64,000 nt of DNA from contig NC_081414.1 in the NCBI RefSeq assembly GCF_030272615.1, positions 819,726,396-819,790,395 of the forward strand, written 5' to 3'. Origin of the DNA: Cryptomeria japonica (lineage: Eukaryota > Streptophyta > Pinopsida > Cupressales > Cupressaceae). Position numbers and translations under genes: made by a program. Position 1 is the stretch's first letter, and each line of letters starts with the position of its first letter. The notes below the pieces were generated by a model. The model was not told the DNA's origin and ran no database searches. It saw only the letters and a list, made by a program, of their open reading frames with translations. Shown piece after piece: positions 8,216 through 20,939 of this stretch.

Positions 8216-11200
8216 GTTATATCTGCTAATTCTAGCAGTGTAATACCTCCTTTTGTGCCCATTGATATCAACAAGCGTTCTAGACCTCTTTATCTTGCTA
8301 TTTTGGCCTCATTTTGATCTTCTAGACAATCTTCCAAAATATTTTATGCTCTCTAAGATTTAGCAACTGATTTTTTGCATCTTTCTAGGCATATTCCACT
8401 CGTTTGTTGCATTATCACTATTGTTGAAGTTTCATCCTCCTAAGGGATTCATACTTGTCTTCATCCTTGCAAGCATCTAAATTTTGGTGTTGGAGGAGAG
8501 TTCTTTCTTTCTTTCCTATTGCATTATTTATTTGATTAACTCTATTATAGCATATCATTTGTGCCATTCCTTTTATTGTTCTTATTTTATCATTTAACAA
8601 TCAATCTATTTTGGTAGTTCGTGGAAGTAGAAACACCAAAGAAGGGTTTTGATTGTGGAAAACCTCTTATCAGAACCAAAATATTTTTGTTCTTGTTCAT
8701 GTGTGTGCAAGTTTGGAAAGGAGAGATGTATCATCTATTGGAGGCTTCATTGTTGGACCTTTTATGAATCTTTATTTCTCTTTGGTGCAGTCATGGATGG
8801 AGGGTCTATAATAGGACTGCCCAATTGTGCAACATAGAGTCAACACAACAAAAATAACACAATAAAACACTTAGTAAGAAAGGAGATCAATATATTTGTT
8901 ATCAACAACATCAATTACAACATATGCATTGGTATCCAAAATAATAATGGGTTCATAGGCCTTCTGCAAGGCATTACAAGTTTACACATGGTGCATTGGC
9001 CTGATCATAGTCCCACAGACTGACATAACTAAAATTTCAGTGTGAATATTATATTTTTATGAATCTAGCTACTCATTATGAATTAATTTTGAATGAATAT
9101 AAGATGTTATTATTTATGCTTTAAAATCTTCGTAAAATATCTTTGTCAGCCCCAAGGTCTCAAACTTGAAGAATAATGAAACATGAAGGTTGGTCTCAAA
9201 ATACATTGTGGAAGAAGGAAATATAATTCATACCACATGAAAGGATTCCCCTATATCTCAAATGTCTTTAATGATACTCAAATTAGATCTACACACCATG
9301 GGAAGGGTCTATAAGTGATCTGGCACCATGGACACAAAATGTTGTAGCAAATGAATGAGCTTCTAGACGTGATAACTTGATGCAAATCAAAAGACCTTTG
9401 GATATGATTTAAATGATCACACTCATAGTGTGAATCCATATTTGCAAGGCATGAAGAGAAATATTTAATACAATACGGAAAAGGTTCTTTGATAGCTACA
9501 AATTGAAATGCAAGAAAATAAATGTTTTTGGTTGATGCAAGATTGCTTGATAACTAGGGATGCTCTTGCATCACCCTTTCTCTATATTTTTATTAGCTTA
9601 TTTAGATTTATATTTTTGTGTTCATCATTCTTAGCACCTGAAACCTAATTTTTTGTTGTTTTGCACTTTCTAGTATATATTTTTGTACTTCACCCATACA
9701 AATTTCTTGAATTATGCAGTATTGTCCTCGACCCAAGCATACGTCCTGGATAGAGAGCGTACAAAGTTCATTAGTAGATCTTGATAACATTAATTTTTGG
9801 TACCCGTACTTGAAATATTTTTATTTCAATATCATAGAGTTATTTATATTTTATAATCTTATCAAGAAAACTTAGAGGTTAGAGAACCCCAAAGGTTTTC
9901 TTGAAGTGGAGAGGAGATTGAGTCCTCAAAGGGTTTGACCAACCTTTGCAATGGTTCAATTTTCCTACTCTACACATTAGAGGGTAGGTTTAAGTGTTAC
10001 TGCTATTACCATTTTGGTCTTGTGAACCACTTTATGCATAAAACTCTCATTATCTTTCCCTTTTACCTACTTTCCTCTTTTGATTCCTCTATGAAGAAAC
10101 TAATGAATTGTACACTAAAAAAATGATAAGGCCCCCATCCTGCTCCACCAAAGGCTTATATTCCACCTCTACCATTTTTACCTTGCCCTTTTCCCCTTGA
10201 AACCTATCAAGTATTTCCTCATTGAAGGCTCTCTACCTATGAGTCCTAAACAAATACAAATTATCTCACAAGGAAATATATTTTTAAAAATGAGGGCTTC
10301 GTTGTCGTGACTCCTCCCCACTCAAAAGGAAAAAAAATATCACCACCCCATAAAATGTCACCCTTGAGTCTTCCCTAGATTTTGCTACTAAACCTATCCC
10401 TCCTCCGTGTCTATCAAACACACAATCCCTAAAAAACCACTAACGCCTTCTAGAAGAATGTTTCCACAAGCCTATGTAACCTAAAAATAGTCCTATGAAG
10501 ACCCCTATTATTGATTAAGCTTCGGGTAATCAGTGTCATACTAGGAAAATAAAAAATACCAAAAATAAGAAGTCAAAAGAAATATTTTTCTTGTTTTTTG
10601 TGGGGAAGCTTAATTTAGAATGGAAGGAGGAGTCTACCAAGGTTTCAAATGTTAGGGAAGAGGTTGATAACATTTTAATTGTGTATGAAATTGTGAATGA
10701 GATGGGGAGCTCTAAGCTGAACATTAGGTAATCCAACAAGCTTGCTAGTTGCTCAACCCCCAAACTCAACTTTGAATATACCTCCAATGAGTCTAGGGCT
10801 ATGAAAGATAAATAAAAATAAGAAAAAAGGAAGAAAATGATGAATATGTGAAAATTGAAAATGAGAGTCCTAGCCTATATTTGGAGATTAATGCTTATCT
10901 ATTAGGCATAGATAATCCTATCAATGTCCCCATAGTTCAGCCTATTGAAAAAAAATGTACCAAGTGCAACCACATTATTGCAAAGGTGGCTTCCCTCAAT
11001 ACCAAAGTTGAAGAATACAGAGGAAAGTTGAGAGTATTCTCTTTGTTTAGCTTGAGTGTCGGGCATAGTTCAACAACTACTTTTTGTGTCTTGCAAGAAA
11101 TGAAGCTCAAATTCCATGGGAGTGATATAGATGCCAACACTAGTGTCAACCATGGAAAACTTTAAAAGTTTCTTGCTAAAGAATGCAGACAATTGTTTGG

Positions 11201-11665
11201 TTAATTCTATGTTTTTCTTTTCTTTGATTTTGTTTTTGATAAACTCTATTGTGTTGTTAATGGCATATAGGCCTATTTTGATAATTTACCAGAGCCTTTT
11301 ATGTTAAATGGTTCAACAACCTAGTTTTCTACTTATATTATAAAACATAATCCTGTAAAATTCTTAAGCATAACATAGATTCCAAGAATGGTTGTTTCCT
11401 TAAAAAAACCATCCAATGAGAAAAAATGGAAAAGGAAAACTCACATGTTCCTATATCTTTAGTAGTCCATGACTTTTTTATTATTGAAAAACCATGACAA
11501 ATTGTACATTTTTTTATTTATAAAATTCTTATATGATTACTTTGATTAAAATTATGTGATCATCTTTATTTTAATTAATTTTATACATAGTAAACTAACA
11601 AAGTACTAAATTCAATTTTTGAGATAACGAATCCATCAATTTCATCATCCAAGATGATTATATTT
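8216..11665. other. Unassigned AT-rich DNA
   Basis: No domain, LTR pair or exon was recognised. Short open frames are present (for example 10848-11165 on plus, 105 codons with CTKCNHIIAKV) but are too short and featureless to call. The left edge is the outer boundary of the Tat-like LTR. Confidence 0.5.
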
Positions 11666-12038
11666 TGTAAAAGTTGATACAACCACAAGAGCCAAGAATC
11701 ATCTGCAAGTAAAACACCTATCACACAAAAGAGACCAAACAAAGATAATATGCTTTATGAAAACCTGAGAATTCTATATTATTGTACACATAATTGATTG
11801 GAGATGCAATGAATGAATGAGTTGCTTTATAGAAAGAAAGAGATTATCTAGTCCTAAAATTAGGAGTACAAAATAAAAAGAAAAGTAGGAGCTAAATTAA
11901 GCTCAACTATAGCTTGAACTAAAGATAGAAAATCATAACTCTAGATAAAAAAATCACCAACGGTTATCTTAAGTTAAAAAGTAATTAAAGGATAGGTAAT
12001 TAATAAATAATTAGATAAATATCCTAATTACTCCTACA
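11666..12038 (-). repeat. Left LTR of the short-LTR element (373 bp)
   Basis: Aligns by eye over its whole length with 21272-21649, including shared blocks CACCTATCACACAAAAGAGA and AATTGATTGGAGATGCAATG. TG..CA ends. The 5-bp flank is tattt. Confidence 0.8.
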
Positions 12039-12340
12039 CTGCCACTTAAGATATAGTTAGGGATAAGCTAATGAATGCAAAATGCATGCATGCATGAGTC
12101 TTGGCAACAAAGGATTGATCAAGTAATCATGCACAAACCAATGCAAAGCAATGCAATTCTCACAAATGGAGAAAATAAGAAAAACCCAATGAGAGAAAAC
12201 TCCTCTCCAGAAAGAGAAAATGAAAGAACTATACTAGAGAAAGAAGTAAAGAAGGAGAACTTCACGTGACCCCCTAAGGACTACTTCTATTACAATAGTA
12301 AACTGAATATCCTCCCATAGGGGAGAGAAAAAGAGATGAT

Positions 12341-12380
12341 GTACCCTCCCCCCCTCCCCTTCCCCACCCCCACCCCCCAC
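12341..12380 (-). repeat. Poly-C / poly-G tract with quadruplex potential
   Basis: The plus strand holds runs of C (lengths about 4 to 7) separated by T or A, so the minus strand carries at least four runs of three or more G within 40 bp. It lies just inside the left LTR of the 11666-21649 element. No function can be read from the sequence. Confidence 0.6.
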
Positions 12381-12812
12381 TCCCATATTGAAGAAGCTAC
12401 AATGTTGAAGGTGAATGCTTGAACGCTGAAGATGATCTAAGAGCAACAAAAAAAAATCCTCCCCTTAGGAAGAAACAAATGCCAAGTTAGAAGAAACTTC
12501 ATGAAAGGAAATGGAAGGAATAGTCTCATGATGTGTGCCATGGAAGACTACTCAATTGTCCAACTGTCTGAAGCATGATATGCCAATTCAATTGCCAAAT
12601 CAATTGAAGCAAATCCAAACAACTATGAAGATGCCTGATGAACAACCTTTAAAGGCATTGAAGATGGGATGACAAAAATTATCAAACTATCATCAAAGAG
12701 GAAGTGAAGATCCTAAAAAATGTCTACAATGTCTACAATGTGTGATTCAACAAATAACCCTACAATATTTGGCAAGAAGTCTTCCCACAAAGCTAAAACT
12801 AGAAGGGAATAA

Positions 12813-13292
12813 TCAACCTGAAAAAATTGAATCAACGTGGGATATGCATGTGCCGATTCCAATATGACAAGGAAGAACAAAACATGTAGATGATTGAGAC
12901 GATGTCTCCACATGAGGAGTTAGAACTGAGAGACAAGCCTCTGATCCATCTAGTGATGAAAGACTCATGATATAATCAATCATCTCAGAAGTACTAGGAT
13001 CATATGGTATATAATGTGCATGTGCAAGGGGAATGACACTATCTGCTACAAGATGCTCTAGAAATCGAGAGACATGAGGGTCACAAAAAATCTTGCAAAG
13101 GTGAGTCCAAAGTGTGTGGGGACATTTAATGTCCAACAAAGCACACATAGTGTCAAGATCAACACTATAACCAATCACTCCTACAACATGGTCATTAATT
13201 ATTCTTTGAGCATGTTTACCCTTCTCTGAAGTTGGTTGAGGGATGAGTCCATATAGATAGGGAAAAAAATCAAGCCACCTAAGATGTGTCAA
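12813..13292 (-). pseudogene. Copia-type gag fragment
   Basis: A 159-codon open stretch with HAQRIINDHVVGVIGYSVD followed by TLWTHLCKIFCD resembles the N-terminal capsid part of Ty1/copia gag (the GAG-polypeptide/UBN2 family). This is a pattern judgement, without a catalytic residue to confirm it. No zinc knuckle or pol follows. It lies between the left LTR and the nested element and is the only coding trace of the 11666-21649 element. Confidence 0.45.
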
Positions 13293-13839
13293 GATACCCT
13301 TTCATCAAGACTCATAATTATCCCTTGCTAGGTTGATGACAAAAGGATGAATAAAAAAACCCATGTTACCTCCTCAAATGAAATTATCAAACCCCCCAAA
13401 AATTAGCACATGTAGAACATATCATTTGAATACAACCCTCTCCAACAAATAGATCCATTCCATATGCCAAAACATCCAAGTAGTTGACTAGACATTGAAA
13501 ACACAAATAAATGAATAAAATATACTTGGGGAAAATCTAGAAAAATAGCAATAGATCTGGATATAGGAATCCACCAAATTTCCAACGATATCTAGTTTTT
13601 CAAAAATGAAGTTCAGATGTGCAAGATATGGCCTCAGAAGCATGAAACTACAGATTTGACTTTTTAGGCCTAGTACAAAAAATTGGAGTAAAATCTAACA
13701 AAAAATACAACACCATTGGATTGGTGTTGGAACTAGATTTCTGACAATATCTAGTTTGCATGATTTCTACATTGTATGACCAAGTTATGGCCAAGAAACC
13801 AATTGTATGTCAATTAGGGTTTGAAATGCTTAAAGGGTG

Positions 13840-15950
13840 TGTTAGTAAGGAAAAATCAAGGTTTTACCAATTAAGATAATATAACCACTAGTCTTGTTAG
13901 GCCCAATATAGAAAGCTAATGTACTGAGAGGGGAGGGGTGAATTAGTACTCCAAAACTTTTCTTTGATAATAACCTTACTGTTATGCATAAACAGAATAA
14001 TGTAGTAACATAAAATAAAACTAAAATCAACAGATAACAATCATACATGATTCACTCCATAACAATATATTTTGGTCACGCAAAAACTCTTGGTTAGAGA
14101 GAAAAACTGTGGTGGGGATGGCACCCACAACTTCACTACTGCAATAATAAAGAATGCTCGGTTAGAGCTACATTTAGCTATTTCTGATAGCTTACCCTGT
14201 TAGGAGTATCAAGATCAGTTAGATCTACCTTACTAAAGGATTTTTACAACACTATATAAGTGTAGCACCTGGTTAAAGGATTTACAATTTATAGATTTGG
14301 TTAGAGTCTTTTACCCTGTTAAAGGTTTCTCTTACAACTTCAAAATATTACAATAAAATCATTACAAATATCTGCAACTTTACATCTGAAATGCTAAAGC
14401 AGATTCTATGTGCTCTGAATAAGATTACCTAGCTTGTAGCATACCTCGGTAACCCATAATGAAACTCGGTAAACCCTTCTGTTTACTCTGTTCTTTGACT
14501 GTTCACTGATAACCTTCTCGGTGACCTCTCTGTGTCTCTGTAACAGTCTTCCTTCATGCATACACTCTGTTATCTCTTATTGCATCTCATATCTCTAACC
14601 CTAGAATCATGCTATATAAATAGATCTCTTACAATGGTGATCTGATTCATTGCTTCGATCTTACAAAATATTCTTTGAATGAATAACTAAACAAAATATC
14701 TCATTGGTTAGATTGACCTTGTAATCATACACAATCTCATAGTGCAATTCCCAATGCAAAAACGGTTAGATGTGCCTCGATGTTGTAACACGTTTTCATG
14801 TGCATGTCCAGGTTCAATGTATCTGGTAAAACGTTTCACTCAGTGAATATCAACTCGGTGAGTTAACTTTACCACTCGGTAGCCATGAAACTTTACTCGG
14901 TAAATAGCTTGGTGAATACTGCGTTCTGTGATTGCTTTCTTCAGTAACCGACTAAACTGTTCATACCGACTTCTTTGTGTGTACCGACTGCATGATTCGG
15001 TAATACTAACTGACTAGAATATATAGTATGACTTTGGATATGAAACTAATGGCAATTTGATAAGTAGTAACAAGTCTTACCTACGGGACCAAAATATTGA
15101 AAGAGGGGTGAATCCAATAGATCTAGCCACAATGCAAACGAGGAAATAGATAACATTCTGATTAGATTCACTGATTTTGTTTGCCACCCTCTTTTAATTT
15201 AAAATTAGATGTGAATTGTGGAATTAAGGCAAGACAATGGATAATTGAAGAGGAATAGTAAAAATAGACTGCTACAAGTATCCAACAGAGTCACAGATAG
15301 GAATCTGGGTAGAAGAAGAGAATTAGAACCTATTCTTGAAAGTTTAGCTTGATTTTTTTAGGACTGGTAGCAGAGATTTGCCTCGGTCCTTTGGTTTTTG
15401 CTCCATCAAAATCTGAACATGTTCTTCATTGTTGACTCTATTAAAATCTTCGAGTACAACCTATAGGTTGATTCCTTGCACAAAAAAAGAAAGGAAAAGG
15501 TTGTGGATAGGGTTTTGCCTTGGGTCAAACCCCAGTTTAGGAATTAACCTTGAAATTGAAATGATAATTGTGATGGAAACTACAACAAGATACTTTCCTT
15601 TTGAGGGAAAGGCTGGATTTGAAATGAAATTCTTGTAATTGAAATGTATACCTTGATGAAGCTTGCTTGAATCCTTATGTAAGGGTTTTAGGATGTCTTG
15701 TAGAATGTCTTCATAGAAGGTTGATCATGGATTCCATCTTTGATGCTTGAACTTGACTTCATTTCTTCTCCAATGCTTGATGAATGTCTAATTACTTTCT
15801 CACTTGAATTGAATTTTCTAGAGTGTAATTGAGATCATTAGACGTCTTAGGTTTCAAATGAGAGGGGTAGACCTCCTTTATACTTGACAAATGGGACTAA
15901 GTCAACATTTGGTGTCTTTGAGGAGGAAATGGTTTGGGAAGAAAGCTTGT
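13840..15950 (-). repeat. 3' LTR of the minus gag-only element, interrupted
   Basis: 13840-13894 plus 15073 to about 15950 align with 19803 onward: GGTTTTACCAATTAAGATAA, then CCTACGGGACCAAAATATTG, GTTTGCCACCCTCTTTTA and GAGAGGGGTAGACCTCCTTT. A 1178-bp insertion with a 5-bp duplication separates the halves. Similarity becomes patchy beyond 15887. Confidence 0.75.
13895..15072 (-). mobile_element. Copia-type solo LTR (1178 bp), TSD agtct
   Basis: Sequence from TGTTAGGCCC to AGTAGTAACA with perfect TGTTA/TAACA ends, flanked on both sides by agtct (13890-13894 and 15073-15077). Removing it and one agtct restores the host LTR exactly, as judged against 19803 onward. The block GAGAGGGGAGGGGTGAATTA near the left end matches the 3' end of the other copia LTRs here, which gives minus orientation. 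It contains at least eight CTCGGTAA-like motifs between 14440 and 15005. No PBS or coding sequence follows, so it is a solo LTR left by unequal recombination. Confidence 0.92.
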
Positions 15951-16017
15951 GAGCTTTGGCACTTCATCTTCATCGATGTTCTCTTGCACAATGATTCCTT
16001 TTAGTTTTAGTTGAGAG

Positions 16018-16260
16018 TTACGAATGTTGAGGATCAATGGACATAGGCTTCTTTTCTTCACTTATAGCGGAAGGAACAAAAGAAACCCCAATAGGTTGAC
16101 AAATATTTGATGCCAAGTGCTTTCCTTTGTAGGACGTATGAGGTAGGACTGAGGCATATATAGGATGAATCGAAGGAGTAGGAAGAATACTAGTTCCATT
16201 ATGAGGAGGAGGAATATCCATGGGGGTAGGGTCTCTAGGTTTACTCAAGGCCATGATCAT
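16018..16260 (-). pseudogene. C-terminal segment after protease, gag-only element
   Basis: An 80-codon open stretch, rich in Pro, His and Ser, downstream of the protease on the minus strand. No domain is recognised. In position it corresponds to the acidic C-terminal piece at 34796-35038 of the plus-strand relative, although similarity was not seen directly. It precedes the 3' LTR. Confidence 0.35.
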
Positions 16261-16411
16261 CTTATTTTTCCATTTTTGATAAGATAAGGAAAGGATGTCA
16301 TTTTGAGGCTTAAGAGGCTCAAGTTGTTTAGGTAAAAAATAATCAAGAGTGAAATTTCAATGCTTCATAGTGGGTTGGTAAAGGCTATGATTAATTGTTA
16401 TAATAGTGCCA

Positions 16412-16720
16412 TTATGAGGCAATTTCAAATATATGGATTGTAGAAGGGATAGATTTCATGGAAGAGAGCCAAGGATGTCCCAACTTCAGACGAAATTGAT
16501 TCAATGTAGGAATCATAGAAAAGGTGGCATATATGCACTTAGTACCAACCTCAATGGGAAGGGTGATAGAACTAATAGTAGGGCAATAGAAACCATCATA
16601 CACCTTAAACATAATATCAGATTGATCATATGTTACTTGATGCAATTTTTGGGTATAAGGATGTTCTTCAGTAATCTTATACACCATACACACTGGATCA
16701 ATGAGCACCCCTCACAAGAG
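16412..16720 (-). pseudogene. Aspartic protease fragment, minus gag-only element
   Basis: Reads VLIDPVCMVYKITEE, then VYDGFYCPTISSITLPIEVG and FRLKLGHPWLSSMKSIPST. The last two are the conserved second half of plant Ty3/Gypsy protease. The active-site region has IDPV where DxG is expected, a possible loss of the catalytic glycine; the plus-strand relative has IDLV at the same place, so the change may be old or family-wide. Frames shift on both sides. Confidence 0.7.
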
Positions 16721-16721
16721 T

Positions 16722-17060
16722 TTATCTTTGATCTTCACAGTGATATAATGGGCCATCAGGTGTAACAATAGTATCACTAGAATCAAAGGTAATGCATAAA
16801 TCTTTTGGAGGTGTAGGTTTGTCAACAAGGTTCACAACGTTAATAGATTTTATGCCAAGGTCATTAGGAGAAAAAGAAAGAGACTCAGACTCAACAACAT
16901 TGGTAGAATGAGAAGGCAATGTTTGGTAAAGATTTGGAGGTTTAGATTAGTAGGAGTAGGAGCTATGGATTTATTCCCTTTTCCATTGACACTAACTACA
17001 TATATTGTATTGTTATCAATAAAGTATTGGATCTTATTTCTCAACTAGTATCATGTCGCA
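16722..17060 (-). pseudogene. Gag C-terminal part, minus gag-only element
   Basis: Contains MRNKIQYFIDNNTIYVVSVN followed by GKGNKSIAP. It matches the plus-strand copy (MHLRNEIQDLI, VDSVNDKGNKSI). In that copy it follows a CxxH-type knuckle. Frames are broken between 17044 and 16722. Confidence 0.7.
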
Positions 17061-17388
17061 GTATCATGGTTAGGTTGACGATGATATTGACAAAAAGCTT
17101 TAGGATCATGGGAAACTGGAAATGGTTTAGAATTGTCAATTGGTTTGATGGGAGGAGGTTGCAACACATTAGCATAATTCATCAACCTCAATATTATATA
17201 TGCAAAGACTCAAGAAGAGGAGTGAATTCTTTTCTAAAGTATTTGGATAAAGGGGCCACACTTGATGTCCTGGTTACCACTTGAGTGTTGATGTTGTTAT
17301 TTATCTTGATGAAACCTTTCTTGGGATTGAACTTCATAAATGATTGTTGAGAACTCTCATTCTTATCAACTAGAGCCATTGAAGAGGA

Positions 17389-17829
17389 TTATTCAAATTG
17401 ACTCACTTGAAGTTGATAATTATGAAGCACTACACACAATTGCATAAAAGAAGTAAACTCAAAAAATGGGAGCTTATCTCTAATATCCTTTTGTATATTA
17501 GCAATAAAAATTCTTTGATCATAATGATCAAGCACATGATAAGCAATTTTTGAATGCAAATGTTTATATCTACCAATAAAACCAGTCACTTTTTCTTTAA
17601 CTCCTTGCTTGCAATGAATCAAATCAGTCAAAGAAACCTTAGGACCAATGTTATTTTGAGATTTTTGAATAAAAGTATTAGCCAATTGTTGAAAAGAAGT
17701 AATAGAATAAGGAGACAAATAACAATACCATTTGCAAGGCTTTGTCTCTAAGGGTTCTATTAAATTGTTTGGACATGAGTCACAAGAGAAATCACTACAC
17801 AAAGTTTGAAATATCTTCACATGCGTCAA
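17389..17829 (-). pseudogene. Gag capsid domain, minus gag-only element
   Basis: 146 open codons with SDFSCDSCPNNLIEPL, WYCYLSPYSITSFQQLANTF, then GVKEKVTGFIGRYKHLHSKI and YDQRIFIANIQKDIRDKLPF. This is the Retrotrans_gag fold pattern of Ty3/Gypsy capsid. The plus-strand copy at 29838-30185 aligns along its length (GMKEKVINFIGRYQNLHSQI). Flanking pieces are in other frames, so the gene is decayed. Confidence 0.8.
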
Positions 17830-18793
17830 GGGGTCATCTTTTCCATTGGTGGGCTTGCTACGTTAAATTTGGGAAAGCTGAACTTGGATTGAGTTATGGA
17901 AGTCAATTGGTGTTGTAAGGATGTAACCGTTTGAGATAGGTTATTGATAGTTGCTTTGGTGGATGGATTAAAATTAGACACATTGGATTGTGATGGATGA
18001 GCAACATTGTTGTAAGTAGGTGGATGCTGAGAATAAGGAGGGGGAACATTATGGTATGTTGGTATGAGAGATTGTTGTAAAACAAATGGAAGGCTTATAG
18101 AAGGAGGCATGCAAGAATATTGATTAAAAGGATTGCCCCCATGAATAACATGTGTAGGATTAACAATTTGTATGGAAGCAGTCATGATAGAAGATGTAAA
18201 TGTAGGCACACTAGGCAAGGATGTATGCATAGGAATGGAATGGTTAAATTGGCTAGTGGGTTGAGTGTAATTAAGGACTTTAGCACAAACTTTTGATTGA
18301 CATAATATTAGTATCAACAATATAAGCAAGGCCGCACAACAAATCCACACCTATATTATCATTTTGCACCATTCTTTTCAATCCTTCAATCAAGGGGATT
18401 GCCTCACTATCTGTGTATTATTGAAACATCCATTGTTGAAGTCTCAAATTCATCACCAATCTTCTCTAATTGGTTAATAGTAACCCTAGTTAGTGATTCA
18501 TCCATATTATGAGAAGTATGAGGAGAATGGGGATAAGTGATGCCATTTGTTGGATTAGACGAAGAACCGACATTCACATGGAATAAGCTGTCCAACTTAG
18601 ACTCTGTATCCTTAGTATTTAAACCTTGGGAAGCCTTAAGTCTATAACTTATTCTCACTAAAATATTATATGTAGGACTAAGGTAACAAATGTTAGGAAA
18701 TAATGCTTTAAACCCACATACAAATAATCCATTGCCTACATAACCCATGAGAGAAAAACATGCATGCAAGCTTACTAAATCATCATAATGCAA
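17826..18793 (-). pseudogene. Gag N-terminal low-complexity part, minus gag-only element
   Basis: Two open stretches (18793-18407 and 18350-17826) in different frames. The second is rich in Pro, Ser, Thr, Asn and Tyr and ends in a helical stretch (NNLSQTVTSLQHQLTSI) before the capsid domain. Such disordered N termini are usual for plant Gypsy gag. The gag start codon cannot be fixed. Confidence 0.55.
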
Positions 18794-18799
18794 AGATCA

Positions 18800-19781
18800 A
18801 GATAGACAAGCCACAACATAACACAAGATGTATCCTGGGAAACCCTCATGAGGAAAAACCCAATTTGCAAAAGCATCCATACTCCATCATATTATTCAAC
18901 CATAATGCAATACGCATTACAATGAATACTTTCGAACCATCAAGCCCTCCAATGCATTCCCATGTGTCCAAGCATGAATCCACACATCCCATGCCATGCT
19001 TCACAAATACAAACCTCCAAAGGACTCAATACAATGACAACACAAAACCACCGACCAAACTTAATCACTAAACATGTGCTTGCTTATATAGGCAAAAGCT
19101 CACACAAAAACAACTAATGGTAAAGTAAAACCATGTGCTCACAACTACCCCCTTGACTCCACATTTAATATTGAGCACTAAGTTTTCTCTTTTTGAATAT
19201 CTTTCCCCAATATTAAATAAATATAATATAATAATCTAAATGTTACAATACAACTCATCAAGTGGCCTTGACAATATTTCAAAGGAATCTCTACATGTTA
19301 CACGTCCATGTGCAACATCAAATGAATAAATATTACATTACATGTCCATGAGAAACTCACATAATAAATGAATATTACAATTATAAACATTATTATTCAA
19401 GATGTACAACACCTTATTTGCCAACAAAAAAATTCATGTACAAAGGAGGGAAAATTGAATGCAAAGATTGAAAAATATGATTAAGCAATGGAATTCTTTG
19501 TAAAAATGATTGGTTAACCATTAAATTAAAAAATGCGAATTACAATATTGGATATTAGATGCATCTAAACCTAAACATAGCATGCGATATAATCAGATCT
19601 GAAAACACAACTAAAAAATTATACAACCCACAAGTCAATTTTAGAATAATAAATTAGGGTTTTTATGAAACTAACCATTAAATTTATGTAATTCAATTGC
19701 AAATATGTTTTATGAGTGCAAACATTAATGTTAAAGTGCATACAAATCAAATTTGAGTCAAAAAATTAGAAACACACATAA
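18800..19781 (-). other. Leader of the minus gag-only element
   Basis: Noncoding AT-rich DNA between gag and the PBS. It is A-rich and carries no recognisable frame or repeat. Confidence 0.5.
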
Positions 19782-19799
19782 CAAAATTGAAGTTCACCA
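19782..19799 (-). promoter_or_regulatory. Primer binding site (TGGTGAACTT type)
   Basis: On the minus strand: LTR end CA, TTT, then TGGTGAACTTC. The first ten bases equal those of the PBS at 28542. The primer tRNA is unidentified. Confidence 0.7.
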
Positions 19800-19802
19800 A
19801 AA

Positions 19803-20780
19803 TGTATTGGTAAGAAATAATTAGGGTTCTACCAATTAAGATAATAAAATCACTAATCTTACCTATGGGACCAAAACATTGAAAGAGGGGTGAATCCATA
19901 GATATAGCCACAATCCAAATAGGAAAAGGGTAGAAATTCTGATTAGATTCATTGATTTTGTTTGCCACCCTCTTTTAGTTGAAAATTGGATGTGAATTGT
20001 GGAATTAGGGAGAGAAAAGGGATAATTGAAGAGGAATAGTAAAACCAAACTGCTACAGGTATCCAACAGAGACACAGATAGGGATTTGGGTAGAAGTAGA
20101 GAATCATAACTTGTTCTTGAAAGTTTGGGTTCATTTTCTAGGACTAGGTAGCCAAGATTTTCCCTAGTCCTTCGATATTCGCTCGTCAAAATCTAAACCT
20201 ATTCATAGTTGTCGACTCTGTCAAAATATTTGAGTACAACACCTGAGTTGATTCCCTGCACACAAAACTGGAGGGAAAAGGTTGTGGATATGGGTTTGCC
20301 TTGGGTCAAACCTCGGTTTAGGAATTAACCTTGAAATTAAAATGATAATTGTAATTAAAATTATAGCAAGATACTTTCCTTTGAGGGAAAGGCTAGATTT
20401 GAAATGAAATGATTGTAATTGAAATGTATACCATGATGAAGCTTGCTTGAATCCTCGTGCAAGGGTTCTAGGATGTCATGTAGAATGTCTTCATAGAAGG
20501 TTGACCATGGATGTCATCTTTGATGCTTGAAATCGACTTGACTTCTTATCCAAAGCTTGATGAATGTCTAATTACTTGCTCACTTGAATTGAATTTGCTA
20601 GAGTGTAATTGAGATCATTAGATGTCTTAGGTTTCAAACGAGAGGGGTAGACCTCCTTTTATACTTGATTGTTTATTTGGATTTTCAGAGTAGTCCAACA
20701 TGGGGTCTAATTTCTCATTCACTTGATGTGATCATTTTGAGGAACAAATTTGGGTCTTGATTGAGAGGACCAGGGTGCCA
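19803..20780 (-). repeat. 5' LTR of the minus gag-only element
   Basis: Matches the interrupted LTR at 13840-15950. The inner end is fixed by the PBS. A TATA box (TATAAAAGG on minus, 20655-20663) lies in the conserved part, so U3 extends to higher coordinates. The outer edge near 20780 is a guess from weak residual similarity. Confidence 0.7.
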
Positions 20781-20939
20781 ACTTAGATTTGGGGTAGAGA
20801 CAAGAGAGAACGTGAAATTATTGGTTTGTAGGGTGGTGTGAGCTGAATCTAAATAGTCATCAGGCATTAAAAGTTGAAACACCAAGGTGAGGTCTAGGTG
20901 AGGCCGAAATTGTAAGCGGATATAATTTATGATGCTATA

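Larger units (their letters stand above)
13840..20780 (-). mobile_element. Gag+protease-only LTR element (TR-GAG type), minus copy
   Basis: Two related direct repeats (about 13840-15950 and 19803-20780) bracket a 3.9-kb interior with gag and protease but no RT, RNase H or integrase. The right repeat is the 5' LTR: on the minus strand it ends CCAATACA, then TTT, then PBS TGGTGAACTTC. The interior matches the plus-strand element at 27289-45725 at protein level although the LTRs are unrelated. The left LTR was later split by a solo LTR (13895-15072). Outer LTR edges are uncertain because U3 has diverged. Such elements need pol from another element (family knowledge). Confidence 0.75.

Noticed and set aside
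10848-11165. 105-codon open frame with a CxxC pair
   Set aside because: Too short, no family resemblance, and no supporting neighbour. It could be a decayed retroelement piece but cannot be supported.
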